Assembly: GCA_964425745.1 (NCBI GenBank)
Contig: CAYRNW010000012.1
Span: 1 to 64,000 of the forward strand
Length of the DNA stretch: 64,000 nt
Reading direction: 5' to 3'
DNA from: CALCNS01 sp964425745
Lineage (GTDB): Bacteria; Bacillota; JAAYKD01
Shown here: one piece after another, positions 41,230-50,555 of the stretch
Position numbering within the stretch: position 1 is the stretch's first letter
How the letters are laid out: each line of letters opens with the position of its first letter
Position numbers and translations under genes: made by a program
Notes under the pieces: model-generated
What the model was told of the DNA's origin: nothing
Seen by the model: the letters and a program-made list of their open reading frames with translations, nothing else
The model's database searches: none

Positions 41230-42043
41230 AGAATTACTCGGTAATGTTCGTGCCAAAACCCCTTTGATTCATAACATCACTAATTACGTCACGGTCAACG
41301 ATGTTGCAAATCTACTAATTGCCTGTGGGGCGGCTCCCATTATGGCCGATGACTTAGGGGAAGCCGAGGAAATCACAAGCATTTGCGGGGGATTGAATTT
41401 GAATATCGGCACCTTGAATCAACGCACCATTCCTGCTATGTTTGCCGCCGGTAAAAAAGCGAATCAACTACAGCACCCCGTGCTTTTAGATCCAGTGGGA
41501 GCCGGAGCTTCGCGTTTGCGCACCCAGACTGCTCTCGATTTACTAAAGCAGCTTCAATTCACGGTTATCCGGGGAAACAGCTCCGAAATTAAGACTTTAG
41601 CCTTAGGCGTAGGCAATACCCGCGGAGTCGATGCCAATGCCGCCGATGCAGTCAACGAGAATACACTGGATGCTACCGTTAATTTGGCCAAACAGCTCAG
41701 CGCCAAAACCGGTGCAATTGTGGTCATCACCGGCCCCATAGATGTGGTTGCCAATGAACAGAGTGCCTACTGCATACGCAACGGTCACGCCATGATGAGC
41801 CAGATCACCGGTAGTGGTTGCCAGTTGTCTGCCTTGATCACGGCTTTCATCACGGCGAACCCGGAGCGTTCCTTAGAAGCTGCAGCGGCTGCCGTATCTG
41901 CTATGGGTTTATGCGGAGAAATTGCCTTTGCACGCTTAACAAAAGCCGATGGCAATTCAAGCTACCGAAATTACATCATCGATGCCATGTTCAACCTAAC
42001 CGGCGAAGCATTGGAAGCGGGGGCTCGTTATGAAATTCGATAA
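41222..42043 (+). CDS. thiM: Hydroxyethylthiazole kinase ThiM
   Basis: This is a 273-residue ribokinase-fold enzyme. It has VRAKTPLIHNITNYVTVND at the N-terminus, VIRGNSSEI for substrate binding and the anion-hole/catalytic Cys motif TGSGCQLSALI. It phosphorylates the thiazole alcohol in thiamin salvage. It overlaps cytX by 8 and thiED by 14 bases. Confidence 0.95.
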   Translation: MFKELLGNVRAKTPLIHNITNYVTVNDVANLLIACGAAPIMADDLGEAEEITSICGGLNLNIGTLNQRTIPAMFAAGKKANQLQHPVLLDPVGAGASRLRTQTALDLLKQLQFTVIRGNSSEIKTLALGVGNTRGVDANAADAVNENTLDATVNLAKQLSAKTGAIVVITGPIDVVANEQSAYCIRNGHAMMSQITGSGCQLSALITAFITANPERSLEAAAAAVSAMGLCGEIAFARLTKADGNSSYRNYIIDAMFNLTGEALEAGARYEIR

Positions 42044-43457
42044 CTCGTCTCTTCTGCTATACGCAGTCACCGACCGAGCATGGGCTGGCGAACAAACCCT
42101 GATTGAGCAAGTGGAGGATGCTTTACGAGGCGGGGTCACCTGTTTACAATTACGAGAAAAAAACTTAGATGCTGCTGAGTTTTTAAAGGAAGCCCGAGAA
42201 ATCAAGTCCCTGTGTGAACATTTCGCCGTTCCCTTCATTATTAATGATAACGTTGAGGTTGCTTTAGCATGCCAAGCAACCGGAATTCATATCGGTCAGG
42301 AAGATCTTCCGGTAAGACATGTTCGATCCAGGGTGGGAAAGGAGATGATCATCGGTGTTTCAGTACAAACGGTAGCACAAGCCAAAGAAGCCGAAGCCGG
42401 TGGCGCCGACTATTTGGGGGTCGGAGCGGTCTTTCCTACCTTAACCAAGACCGATGCCGAAGCAGTTTCGTTCGAGACCTTGAAACAAATTTGTGAGGTA
42501 ACCTCGTTACCGGTCGTTGCAATTGGTGGAATTACTGCCCAAAATCTATTGCAATTATCCGGAAGTGGGATTGCTGGGATCGCTTTGGTTTCGGCGATTT
42601 TCGCACAAAAGAACATTGAAGCCGCTTGCCGTGAGTTGAAAGTTTTAAGTGAGCTTGCAACCCGCCAAAGTTCCCTCAGAAAAGTTTTGACCATTGCCGG
42701 TTCCGATTGCAGCGGTGGGGCCGGAATCCAAGCAGATTTGAAAACGATAGCGGTGCACAAGATGTATGGGATGAGTGTGATTACCGCTTTGACCGCCCAA
42801 AATACCACCGGTGTTACTGAAATCATGGATGTAAGTGCTGACTTTGTTGGTCACCAACTCGACAGTATTTTTACCGATATCGTGCCCGATGCTGTCAAAA
42901 TCGGCATGGTATCCCGCAGTGAAGTCATAGAGAAGATTGCAGAGAAACTGATTCAATATAAAGCAAGGAACATTGTCGTAGATCCGGTCATGGTATCGAC
43001 CAGTGGTCACCAACTGCTTTCAGATGAAGCTCTAGACTCTTTAAAACGAAGCCTTCTCCCCTTAGGTTGTATCATTACCCCTAATCTTCTTGAAGCCCAA
43101 GTTTTGTGTGGATTTGAAATTCATAATGAAGAAGATATGAAGCAGGCTGCTCGTATCTTAAGTGAAGACTACGGTAACGCAGTGCTGATTAAAGGAGGTC
43201 ACCTCAACAAGGAAGCCACCGATTGGCTGTATGATCAGGGAACGTATCATCGTTTCACAGCTCAAAGAGTGGATAACCCCAATTCCCACGGTACTGGTTG
43301 CACCCTATCTTCAGCAATTGCCTGTAATCTGGCGAGGGGAAAGAATTTAGTAGAAAGTATTGAACTTGCCAAAACTTATCTCACCGGTGCCCTGAGAGCC
43401 CAATTAAACCTTGGCAAGGGACGTGGTCCCCTAGACCACACCTACCTCTTACCGTAG
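42030..43457 (+). CDS. thiED: Fusion of thiamin-phosphate synthase (ThiE) and HMP(-P) kinase (ThiD)
   Basis: This is a 475-residue protein. Residues 1-212 are ThiE: CLQLREKN, FIINDNVEVAL, HIGQEDLPV, VGAVFPTLTK and AIGGI. Residues of about 218-475 are ThiD: LTIAGSDCSGGAGIQADLK, VVDPVMVSTSG, TPNLLEAQVL, VLIKGGH and HGTGCTLSSAIA. Joined chains give both steps that make thiamin phosphate from HMP and thiazole phosphate. No thiC, thiG or thiF is present here, consistent with salvage. Confidence 0.94.
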   Translation: MKFDNSSLLLYAVTDRAWAGEQTLIEQVEDALRGGVTCLQLREKNLDAAEFLKEAREIKSLCEHFAVPFIINDNVEVALACQATGIHIGQEDLPVRHVRSRVGKEMIIGVSVQTVAQAKEAEAGGADYLGVGAVFPTLTKTDAEAVSFETLKQICEVTSLPVVAIGGITAQNLLQLSGSGIAGIALVSAIFAQKNIEAACRELKVLSELATRQSSLRKVLTIAGSDCSGGAGIQADLKTIAVHKMYGMSVITALTAQNTTGVTEIMDVSADFVGHQLDSIFTDIVPDAVKIGMVSRSEVIEKIAEKLIQYKARNIVVDPVMVSTSGHQLLSDEALDSLKRSLLPLGCIITPNLLEAQVLCGFEIHNEEDMKQAARILSEDYGNAVLIKGGHLNKEATDWLYDQGTYHRFTAQRVDNPNSHGTGCTLSSAIACNLARGKNLVESIELAKTYLTGALRAQLNLGKGRGPLDHTYLLP

Positions 43458-43474
43458 AACGGGCATTGTAGTAC

Positions 43475-43514
43475 AAAAAAAGGGAACCGATGGTGCAAAC
43501 CTTCGGTTCCTTTT
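43475..43514. terminator. Bidirectional terminator between thiED and the PpiC-type gene
   Basis: GGAACCGA pairs with TCGGTTCC, flanked by A7 on one side and T4 on the other, with a one-base bulge. It lies between convergent genes and can serve both. Confidence 0.82.
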
Positions 43515-43524
43515 CGCAATTCTC

Positions 43525-44616
43525 TTATTCGCCTTTTGCGATTGAAATCATGGTTGTCTTGGTGGCTTCCGGACTAATCTTTGCGGCTTCCACGACTTTA
43601 ACCAGTTCGGCATTGATCTTGCTGGTTGTAATATCTTGCTTAATCTGCTCTTTTACAGCATCCAATTCAATGGTCCTTGTATCTTCCAAACGAATGATAT
43701 GATACCCAAAACTGGTTTTCACCGGTTGACTGATCTGACCATTCTCAGTTAAAGCAAATGCCCCGGTAATATATTCTGTGACCAAACCACCGGTGCGGGG
43801 AAAATAGCCAATATTTCCACCGGAAGCTTTGGCCGCTTCATCGGTACTGTAAGTATCGGACATTTCTACCCAATCGGCACCGGCCATAAGTTTTGCATAG
43901 ACATCATTTGCAGTCGCTTCATCTGCAACCAAAATGTGACTGGTGTCTTTTTCAATGTATTTTGCTTCGAGATTTTCATCATAATACGCTTGAATCTCTT
44001 CATCGGTGAAGACGAGACCCTCTTTCACCTTTGATTTCAAAGCTTCAATTGTTAATGCAGAAGCCGATACTTTGGTGAAATAGTCGCGAGTCAATTGAGC
44101 AGCAGTCAGTTTTTCATCTAACATGACAGCACCGGTTTTTCCCAACGCGGTTTCAAGGCGGGTCTTCTCTTCTAATGCTTTATCTTCATCGGTACCAAAT
44201 AGAGCTGCAGAATCCATTTCCATTTCAGCGGCATTGGCTGCCTCATATAAGAAGTAGACTTCCAAATATTTTAGAGTGTTCTCAGCATCTTCGGCAATAA
44301 CGCTATCTTCAATGGCGATGCCTTGTTTGGCAGCTTCTTGTAATAAAAGACGATCATAAGCAACATAAGGGGCAATGTGATCTTGATAATAGACATTATC
44401 AATTTCTACGGTATCATCGTAGAGGGAATATTGACCTAACTGTTCTTTAACATCATCGATGGTGATTTTTTCACCGTTGACCACCGCTAAAGTGCCTTTT
44501 TGATAAAGTGCAAACATGACTACACCGGCAAGAATGGCTACTACCAAGAGTGCGGCTCCCCATTTCATCCAGGGGGCGAGCACCGGGCTTGCCATTTGAT
44601 TATTTTTCTTGTTCAA
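43525..44616 (-). CDS. PrsA/SurA-like peptidyl-prolyl isomerase, membrane anchored
   Basis: This is a protein of about 363 residues with one N-terminal helix (AALLVVAILAGVVMFALY) and no lipobox, unlike Bacillus PrsA. A SurA N-type region with VVNGEKITIDDVKEQLGQY is followed at about residues 230-325 by a parvulin domain (SHILVADEATANDVYAKL, then GGNIGYFPRTG and TSFGYHIIRLED). It should assist folding of exported proteins. The TTG at 44616, nine bases after GGGAG, is my best start; a TTG three codons earlier is possible. It lies just after mfd. Confidence 0.85.
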   Translation of the reverse strand: MNKKNNQMASPVLAPWMKWGAALLVVAILAGVVMFALYQKGTLAVVNGEKITIDDVKEQLGQYSLYDDTVEIDNVYYQDHIAPYVAYDRLLLQEAAKQGIAIEDSVIAEDAENTLKYLEVYFLYEAANAAEMEMDSAALFGTDEDKALEEKTRLETALGKTGAVMLDEKLTAAQLTRDYFTKVSASALTIEALKSKVKEGLVFTDEEIQAYYDENLEAKYIEKDTSHILVADEATANDVYAKLMAGADWVEMSDTYSTDEAAKASGGNIGYFPRTGGLVTEYITGAFALTENGQISQPVKTSFGYHIIRLEDTRTIELDAVKEQIKQDITTSKINAELVKVVEAAKISPEATKTTMISIAKGE

Positions 44617-44671
44617 TCGTTCCAACTCCCATTCTTCTTCAGTTCATACAACCGCTATTATACGTGTTTAT

Positions 44672-47600
44672 TCAACTTTTGGCAATACGCTGAAAGCCGG
44701 CAACAAAAATTTCAATTTGCTGTAACATCGCTGACGCAGATAACCCGGACACATCGATTAAAAACGGGGTGCTTTTTCCGGCTTGGTGCCGCAATCGTCC
44801 GTCCATGGCCATTACTAAAAGTGCAGCATCATTTAAGGAATAACTCACACCTTCTACCCGTATTGCAACCACTTCACCAGGCTTTTGGCTGATCAGTTTA
44901 ATGCCAGCAACCGATGCCTTTAGACGCAATTGCGCGATCTGTAACAGATTACGAACCTGCAGCGGAATATCTCCGAAGCGATCGATCAATTCATCTTGTA
45001 GTTCAACCAATTCCTCTAAATCGGCTTGCTGAATGCGTCTGTAAAAATCGACTTTGTGTCCAACGTCATTGATATATTCCGATGGGATAAAGGCATCTAC
45101 TTGCAATTCCAATACCGTCTCCACCTTCTTGACTTGGACAACACCTTTCAGATTTTCAACAGCCTCTTTAAGCATCATGGAATAGAGCTCAAAACCGACC
45201 GCTGCCACATTACCATGTTGCTCCGCTCCCAAAAGATTGCCGACTCCCCGCATTTCCAAGTCTCGCAATGCAATTTTGTAGCCTTCCCCCAACTGACAAA
45301 ACTCTTTCAGGGCAATCAGGCGTTTTTCGGAGAGCTCGCTGAGCTGTTTATCTCGTGTATACATAAAATAGGCATAGCCAATGCGACTACTTCGACCGAT
45401 TCGCCCTCGTAATTGGTGTAATTGACTTAAGCCATAGCGGTCCGCGTCACAAACAATCAGGGTATTGACATTGGGCATATCGATACCGGCTTCTATAATG
45501 GTGGTTGAGATGAGGACATCATACTCTCCGCTTAGGAAATCGCTCATGGTTTCTGCTAATTTACCTTCCGGCATTTGACCATGTGCAATCACAAAGCGCC
45601 CTTGCGGGACCAATTGTTCTAATTGATCGGCTAATATTGGCAAGGCGGCGATTCGATTATGCACCACGAAGACTTGTCCTTGACGTTCCAATTCTCGTTG
45701 AATCGCCTCTCGCACCAACTCCGGATTCCATTCCATGACATAGGTTTGCACCGGGAATCGATTTTCCGGCGGGGTCTCGATCATACTCATATCGCGAATG
45801 CCAACTAAAGACATGTGTAAAGTACGAGGAATTGGTGTCGCAGAAAGCATGAGAACGTCTACATTGGTTTTCAACCTTTTGAGCTTTTCTTTGTGCGCTA
45901 CTCCAAATCGTTGTTCCTCATCGATAATCAATAACCCTAAATCTGCAAATTCCACGTCTTTCGATAACAACCGATGCGTGCCAATCACAATATCGATTTG
46001 CTTCGCTTTCAATTTTTCAACGGTTGCCAGGTTCTCTTTATTGCTTCTGTAGCGGCTCATGAGGGCAATATTGACGGGAAAATTCGCTAACCGCTCTCGA
46101 AATGTAGCAAAATGCTGTTGTGCCAAAACGGTGGTCGGCACCAAAACCGCCACTTGTTTACCATCGGTTACTGCCTTGAACGCGGCACGAATCGCAACTT
46201 CGGTCTTGCCAAAACCCACATCACCACAGAGTAACCGTTCCATGGGCTGAGGTTGTTCCATATCTTGCTTGATTTCTTCAATACAGCGCAACTGATCTTC
46301 GGTTTCTTCATAAAAGAAGTCATCTTCCATTTCAGCTTGCCAAGCACTGTCTTTGGAAAAAGGATAGCCCAAGTTGCTCTGCCTTTGTGCATACAACTTC
46401 AACAAATCCTCGGCCATGTCTTCGACCGCTTTTTTAACTTTACCGGTAGTTCGGCTCCACTCTGTGCTGTTCAGTGAAGTCAGTCTGGTAGTCTTGTCTT
46501 CTCCACTACCAATGTATTTTTGAATATAGCCAATTTGATCAATCGGCACATAGAGTTTATCCTCACCGGAATATTGAATATGCAGATAATCCTTTTGCAG
46601 CCCTTCTAAAATCATGGAGGTCACGCCGACATAGCGTCCAATTCCATGGTGGATATGCACAACCAAATCGCCGGGCTTCAGCTCGCGGTAGGTTCGGAGT
46701 TTGCGACTGTCACTGCTTTTCTTAAACTTACTCTTCTTGGCTTTACTGAAAAACGTACTGTCCGGTAAAACTACAAAACGGCTGGAAGAGATCTCCAGCC
46801 CTTCACTTAAAAACCCTAAACGAATCAAAGGGTGCGCCGCAGACTCCTCTGCTTCTTCTGATTGAATCGTAGCTTCAAAGTGGTACTCTCGGAGCAACTG
46901 TTTCACCTGCTGTGCGCGTTCTTCGTCTTCTGCCATAATCAAAACTTGAACTTTATGACTACGCCATCGCTCGAACTCTTCGATTAAAACGGGTAAAGAG
47001 CCCCGATATAAGGGCAAAGATTTCATGGGATTGTCGATAATCTCTACCGGTTTGAGCCAAACCGGACGTCGTAACACCATGGTCAGCGAAACCGAGGCTT
47101 CTTGTTGAAACAACGGCTGCAAATCGGCAAAGCCAATCGTATGCTTTTGTCTTCCTCTCAACATTTCTCCACGAGCAAAGCTTTGAATGCAGTAATCTAT
47201 AACTTCACCTTGGCGATGCTCCATCGATTCCTGAATACGCGAAGGCTCATCCAACCAAAGCAGCGGTTCTTGTTTAAAATAATCCCAAAGCGTTTTCTTT
47301 TCAGGATAAAAATAGGGCAAATAAGGGGTCCACGATTCATCGATTTGATTGCTTTCCAAGCGTTGCATCATCTCATCAAAGCGATCTTGTAATCCTTCTG
47401 CCAAAGCAGGGGTATCGGTTGCCCGAAGTCGTTTGATGCTGTCGTTGAAATCGGCTTGCAACGCTTTTTTTCCATGTTCCAAAGCTTCTTTAGTCAGCAT
47501 GACTTCTGAGCCCGGCGACACGATATATTCCTGGATTGGATCAAACGATCGCTGGTTGACCGGATCAAACAATCGAATTGAATCAATTTCGTCATCAAAT

Positions 47601-48190
47601 AACTCAATGCGTACCGGTAACGGATCCATGGGGGCATACAAATCTAGAATCCCGCCTCGCCGTGCAAAGGTTCCCGGTGTGTCTACTGTAGCGGTCCGTT
47701 CGTATCCTTGACGGATTAAGGAAGTCATCCACTCCTGAAGATCAAGTCGGTCGCCTAAGCGCAAAGTTTTGATTTGAGATGCGATGATTTCCGGGGGCAT
47801 CACCGGCAGCATGAGCGCTTCGGCCGTTGTTACGACACCCTGTAATTTGGAGTGAAGCAGGTCCAAAAGCACTTGCAAGCGCTGGTTCGATAGCTCATCA
47901 CTGGCAGCCGCTACGTCGTAAAAGGCACTTTCGTTCGCTGGGAAAAAGCCAATTTTATGATCTGGCAACAGTCCTGAAAGATCATCGAATAATTTCTGAG
48001 CTTGACTGTGCCCATAGGTGATCAACAAGAAGGGCCGTTGCTCGACTGCTGCTAATAAGGCAATATATAACGCCTTTTGGCTAGCTGAGGTCAGTCCGTA
48101 CAGACAAACAGGCCCACGTCGTCCTTGAACGACCCGGGTCAGTTGTTGGATTTGTTCAGTTTGGTAGAGGGGTACAAATCCCTTCAGCAT
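44672..48190 (-). CDS. mfd: Transcription-repair coupling factor Mfd
   Basis: This is a 1172-residue protein, full length. Order: UvrB-like module (about 1-350), RNA polymerase interaction domain near 480-545 (LKPGDLVVHIHHGIGRY), helicase domains with Walker A GDVGFGKTEVA and DEEQ box IDEEQRFGV, the TRG motif (QLRGRIGRSSRIGYAY), and the C-terminal UvrA-masking domain. It removes RNA polymerase stalled at lesions and recruits UvrA. The ATG at 48190 follows AAAGGGGGAC. It stands directly after pth, as in Bacillus. Confidence 0.96.
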   Translation of the reverse strand: MLKGFVPLYQTEQIQQLTRVVQGRRGPVCLYGLTSASQKALYIALLAAVEQRPFLLITYGHSQAQKLFDDLSGLLPDHKIGFFPANESAFYDVAAASDELSNQRLQVLLDLLHSKLQGVVTTAEALMLPVMPPEIIASQIKTLRLGDRLDLQEWMTSLIRQGYERTATVDTPGTFARRGGILDLYAPMDPLPVRIELFDDEIDSIRLFDPVNQRSFDPIQEYIVSPGSEVMLTKEALEHGKKALQADFNDSIKRLRATDTPALAEGLQDRFDEMMQRLESNQIDESWTPYLPYFYPEKKTLWDYFKQEPLLWLDEPSRIQESMEHRQGEVIDYCIQSFARGEMLRGRQKHTIGFADLQPLFQQEASVSLTMVLRRPVWLKPVEIIDNPMKSLPLYRGSLPVLIEEFERWRSHKVQVLIMAEDEERAQQVKQLLREYHFEATIQSEEAEESAAHPLIRLGFLSEGLEISSSRFVVLPDSTFFSKAKKSKFKKSSDSRKLRTYRELKPGDLVVHIHHGIGRYVGVTSMILEGLQKDYLHIQYSGEDKLYVPIDQIGYIQKYIGSGEDKTTRLTSLNSTEWSRTTGKVKKAVEDMAEDLLKLYAQRQSNLGYPFSKDSAWQAEMEDDFFYEETEDQLRCIEEIKQDMEQPQPMERLLCGDVGFGKTEVAIRAAFKAVTDGKQVAVLVPTTVLAQQHFATFRERLANFPVNIALMSRYRSNKENLATVEKLKAKQIDIVIGTHRLLSKDVEFADLGLLIIDEEQRFGVAHKEKLKRLKTNVDVLMLSATPIPRTLHMSLVGIRDMSMIETPPENRFPVQTYVMEWNPELVREAIQRELERQGQVFVVHNRIAALPILADQLEQLVPQGRFVIAHGQMPEGKLAETMSDFLSGEYDVLISTTIIEAGIDMPNVNTLIVCDADRYGLSQLHQLRGRIGRSSRIGYAYFMYTRDKQLSELSEKRLIALKEFCQLGEGYKIALRDLEMRGVGNLLGAEQHGNVAAVGFELYSMMLKEAVENLKGVVQVKKVETVLELQVDAFIPSEYINDVGHKVDFYRRIQQADLEELVELQDELIDRFGDIPLQVRNLLQIAQLRLKASVAGIKLISQKPGEVVAIRVEGVSYSLNDAALLVMAMDGRLRHQAGKSTPFLIDVSGLSASAMLQQIEIFVAGFQRIAKS

Positions 48191-48210
48191 CAAAGTCCCC
48201 CTTTTATGGT

Positions 48211-48783
48211 CTATTGGCCGTTGAAACCATTATACCGGTTCATAGCAGCCACCGTTCCTTCACGGATCCAGGTTTCGGCAACATCGGGCATTTCTGCCAA
48301 AACTCGTTCCACAACTTCCCATTCTTGAGGTTTAAATGTTTTCAAGACGTGTTCTGCAGAATCCATTCCGGCCGGTTGTGGACCAACACCTAAACGGATA
48401 CGGGCAAATTCTTCGCTTTGTAAATGAGCAATCATCGATTTGATGCCATTGTGTCCACCGGCGCTGCCTTGAGGACGAATTCGAATGCGACCTACCGGTA
48501 AATCAATATCATCATAGAAAACCAGGAGATTGCTTAGAGGCAGCTGATAAAACTTCATCCAGGCACCTACGGCTCTCCCACTATCGTTCATAAAGGTCAG
48601 GGGCTTGACAAACAAAACCTTTTCTCCATGCACAATTCCTTCACCATAAATCGAACTGAATTTCTGACCCGTCATGGTAATTTTGTACGCAGAAGCCACC
48701 CGCTCTACCGCTTTGAATCCAAAGTTGTGGCGGGTTGGCGCGTATTTGATGCCGGGATTTCCTAATCCGACCAGCACTAACAT
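48211..48783 (-). CDS. pth: Peptidyl-tRNA hydrolase
   Basis: This is a 190-residue protein. It has VGLGNPGIKYAPTRHNFGF with the catalytic His, then KPLTFMNDSGRAV, DDIDLPVGRIRIR and GSAGGHNGIKSM. It recycles peptidyl-tRNA. The start lies five bases after rplY, so they are cotranscribed. Confidence 0.95.
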   Translation of the reverse strand: MLVLVGLGNPGIKYAPTRHNFGFKAVERVASAYKITMTGQKFSSIYGEGIVHGEKVLFVKPLTFMNDSGRAVGAWMKFYQLPLSNLLVFYDDIDLPVGRIRIRPQGSAGGHNGIKSMIAHLQSEEFARIRLGVGPQPAGMDSAEHVLKTFKPQEWEVVERVLAEMPDVAETWIREGTVAAMNRYNGFNGQ

Positions 48784-48788
48784 ACGTT

Positions 48789-49421
48789 TTATTCCTTTAC
48801 GATTTTCTTTTCGCGAATCATTTCCGGTTCTGCTACTACAGCAGCTTCGGCATCTTCAGCATCTTCATGTACTTCATTAATGGTGGTCAATACCAGCATT
48901 AACTCGCTGTCTAAAGTAATGTTTTCCGGTAAAACCAAGTCTCTCGCATAAACAACATCGCCTAAGCCCTGACTGCTGATGTTATGCTCGATTTTCTCGG
49001 GCAGATCGTTCGGCAAGCAGGAAATTTCAACGTGATGGTTTTGAATTTCCAAGATGCCACCTTCTTTGACGCCAACCGGATTGCCAATGAAAACAACCGG
49101 AACACGGAAGGTTTGAACCATGTTCATTTCGATTTGATGTAAGTCAACGTTTAAGAACGTGCGTTTGACAGGATGTTTCTGGATTTCAGAAATATGCACG
49201 GTGAAAACATGCTCACCAACCGATAAGTCAAATAAGCCATCGGCAGAGTTTTTGGCGATTGCTCTTTCGAATGCATAATTATCCAATGAAATTTCCATGG
49301 AACCATTGGGAACGGCTTCGCCGTATACGACGGCCGGAATCATGCCGGTTTTGCGCAATGCGCGGGAGGCGTTACTGCCGATGTTTGATCGGACTACTGC
49401 TTCTAATTTTGCTCTTTCCAT
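48789..49421 (-). CDS. rplY: 50S ribosomal protein L25/general stress protein Ctc
   Basis: This is a 210-residue protein. The ATG at 49421 follows AAAGGAG. An N-terminal L25 5S-rRNA-binding domain (SNASRALRKTGMIPAVVYG) and a C-terminal TL5/CTC beta domain (VPVVFIGNPVGVKEGG) give the Ctc architecture. It ends in an acidic tail. Position before pth matches Bacillus ctc-pth. Confidence 0.92.
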   Translation of the reverse strand: MERAKLEAVVRSNIGSNASRALRKTGMIPAVVYGEAVPNGSMEISLDNYAFERAIAKNSADGLFDLSVGEHVFTVHISEIQKHPVKRTFLNVDLHQIEMNMVQTFRVPVVFIGNPVGVKEGGILEIQNHHVEISCLPNDLPEKIEHNISSQGLGDVVYARDLVLPENITLDSELMLVLTTINEVHEDAEDAEAAVVAEPEMIREKKIVKE

Positions 49422-49552
49422 TATAAAGAACTCCTTTCGTTTTACAGAGAGTTGTCTTTGACAAGGTGGTTTTATCACCGGACGAAAGTTTCGTCGTACC
49501 TGCAAAGCGTTGGCGTCTTTCTTGGGTATCGATAAACGCCTATGACTAAGGA

Positions 49553-49581
49553 ATTATAGCGTACAATTCACAAAAAAGCAA
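49553..49581 (-). promoter_or_regulatory. Promoter of rplY-pth-mfd
   Basis: TTGCTT (49581-49576) and TATAAT (49558-49553) are separated by 17 bases on the minus strand. The leader to rplY is about 125 bases. Confidence 0.75.
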
Positions 49582-49592
49582 GATAGGTTTTG

Positions 49593-50453
49593 CTAATCCT
49601 TTGCAGAATCTACATACTTTAGGTCTAAAATACCGCTTTCATTCACCCAATCCCCCGGACGGATGATCAGCGTTTTACTCTCGTAATCGACTTGGTCTAA
49701 GGTCAGAAGCGAGGTGTAGGCGTCAATGGCTTTGCGGCTACTGCTATCGCTCACCAAAAAGCCCATGCCTACGCATTTTGCTTGAAACTCTTGCATCAGG
49801 TCAAGAATCCCTTTGGCGGTTCCGCCACCTCGCAAGAAGTCATCTAAGAAGAGAACCCGGGCTCCGGGTTTCACAGCCCGTTTGGGTAAGGACATGGTTG
49901 CTAATCTTCGTTGACTATTGGAAATGTAATTGATACCAATGCTGGTCCCTTCGCTAATGCGACTATCACTCCGTACAATGACTAAGGGTACATTTAACTC
50001 CCGGGCCGTCATTAACCCTATGGGAATTCCCTTGGTTTCTACTGTAGCAATAAGATCTGGTTTGAGATTACGAAAACGCTGGGCAAAAAACAAACCCACT
50101 TGTTGCATTAAAGACGGATCCCCAATTAAATCGGTAAGGTATAAAAACCCCCCCGGTAAAATGCGTTCCGGTTGACGGATCATTGCACACAACTGATCCA
50201 CCAAGGCTATCGCTTGCTCACGGCTGAAATTCGGTGTATATAACACCCCACCGGCGGCTCCGGTTTGTGTCTCGACTGTTCCCAATTTCATGGTTTGAAA
50301 GGTTTCTTTTATTAATGTCAAATCCTCACTGATACTGGATTTGGCAGAATTCAACAATTGGGTAAATTGAGACAATGGAATCAGTTGCCCCGGGTGGTCT
50401 AAAAGATATTTGGTGATCATCACTATACGATCATTTCTGCGGATTTTTTCCAT
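49593..50453 (-). CDS. purR: Purine operon repressor PurR (PRTase-fold type)
   Basis: This is a 286-residue protein. Residues 1-75 are a winged-helix DNA-binding domain (IRRNDRIVMITKYLLDHPG). Residues of about 80-275 are a phosphoribosyltransferase fold with the PRPP-binding motif VLFLDDFLRGGGTAKG. In Bacillus PurR binds PurBoxes and is released by PRPP. Here it lies upstream of rplY-pth-mfd and close to ispE, the Bacillus neighbourhood. The xpt-nucleoside uptake operon at 60 kb is a candidate target. Confidence 0.94.
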   Translation of the reverse strand: MEKIRRNDRIVMITKYLLDHPGQLIPLSQFTQLLNSAKSSISEDLTLIKETFQTMKLGTVETQTGAAGGVLYTPNFSREQAIALVDQLCAMIRQPERILPGGFLYLTDLIGDPSLMQQVGLFFAQRFRNLKPDLIATVETKGIPIGLMTARELNVPLVIVRSDSRISEGTSIGINYISNSQRRLATMSLPKRAVKPGARVLFLDDFLRGGGTAKGILDLMQEFQAKCVGMGFLVSDSSSRKAIDAYTSLLTLDQVDYESKTLIIRPGDWVNESGILDLKYVDSAKD

Positions 50454-50501
50454 TGATATTCTTTCTCCTCTCAGGGTTTCCGTCCGTTCTTATAAATTCA
50501 C

Positions 50502-50519
50502 TAGACGAACATTCGTCTA
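50502..50519. promoter_or_regulatory. 18-bp palindromic operator at the purR start site
   Basis: TAGACGAACATTCGTCTA is a perfect palindrome placed just after the -10 box of purR. It contains CGAA/TTCG cores like PurBox half-sites but with only two bases between them, so it is not a standard PurBox pair, and its spacing does not fit a Firmicute LexA box. Autoregulation is likely but the regulator is not certain. Confidence 0.6.
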
Positions 50520-50521
50520 CT

Positions 50522-50549
50522 ATTATACTAGAAATGTCCGGAAAGTCAA
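50522..50549 (-). promoter_or_regulatory. Promoter of purR
   Basis: TTGACT (50549-50544) and TATAAT (50527-50522) are separated by 16 bases on the minus strand. Confidence 0.8.
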
Positions 50550-50555
50550 GAAAGC

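Noticed and set aside
50502..50519. LexA (SOS) box upstream of purR
   Set aside because: The Firmicute LexA box is CGAAC-N4-GTTCG; here only two bases lie between CGAA and TTCG.
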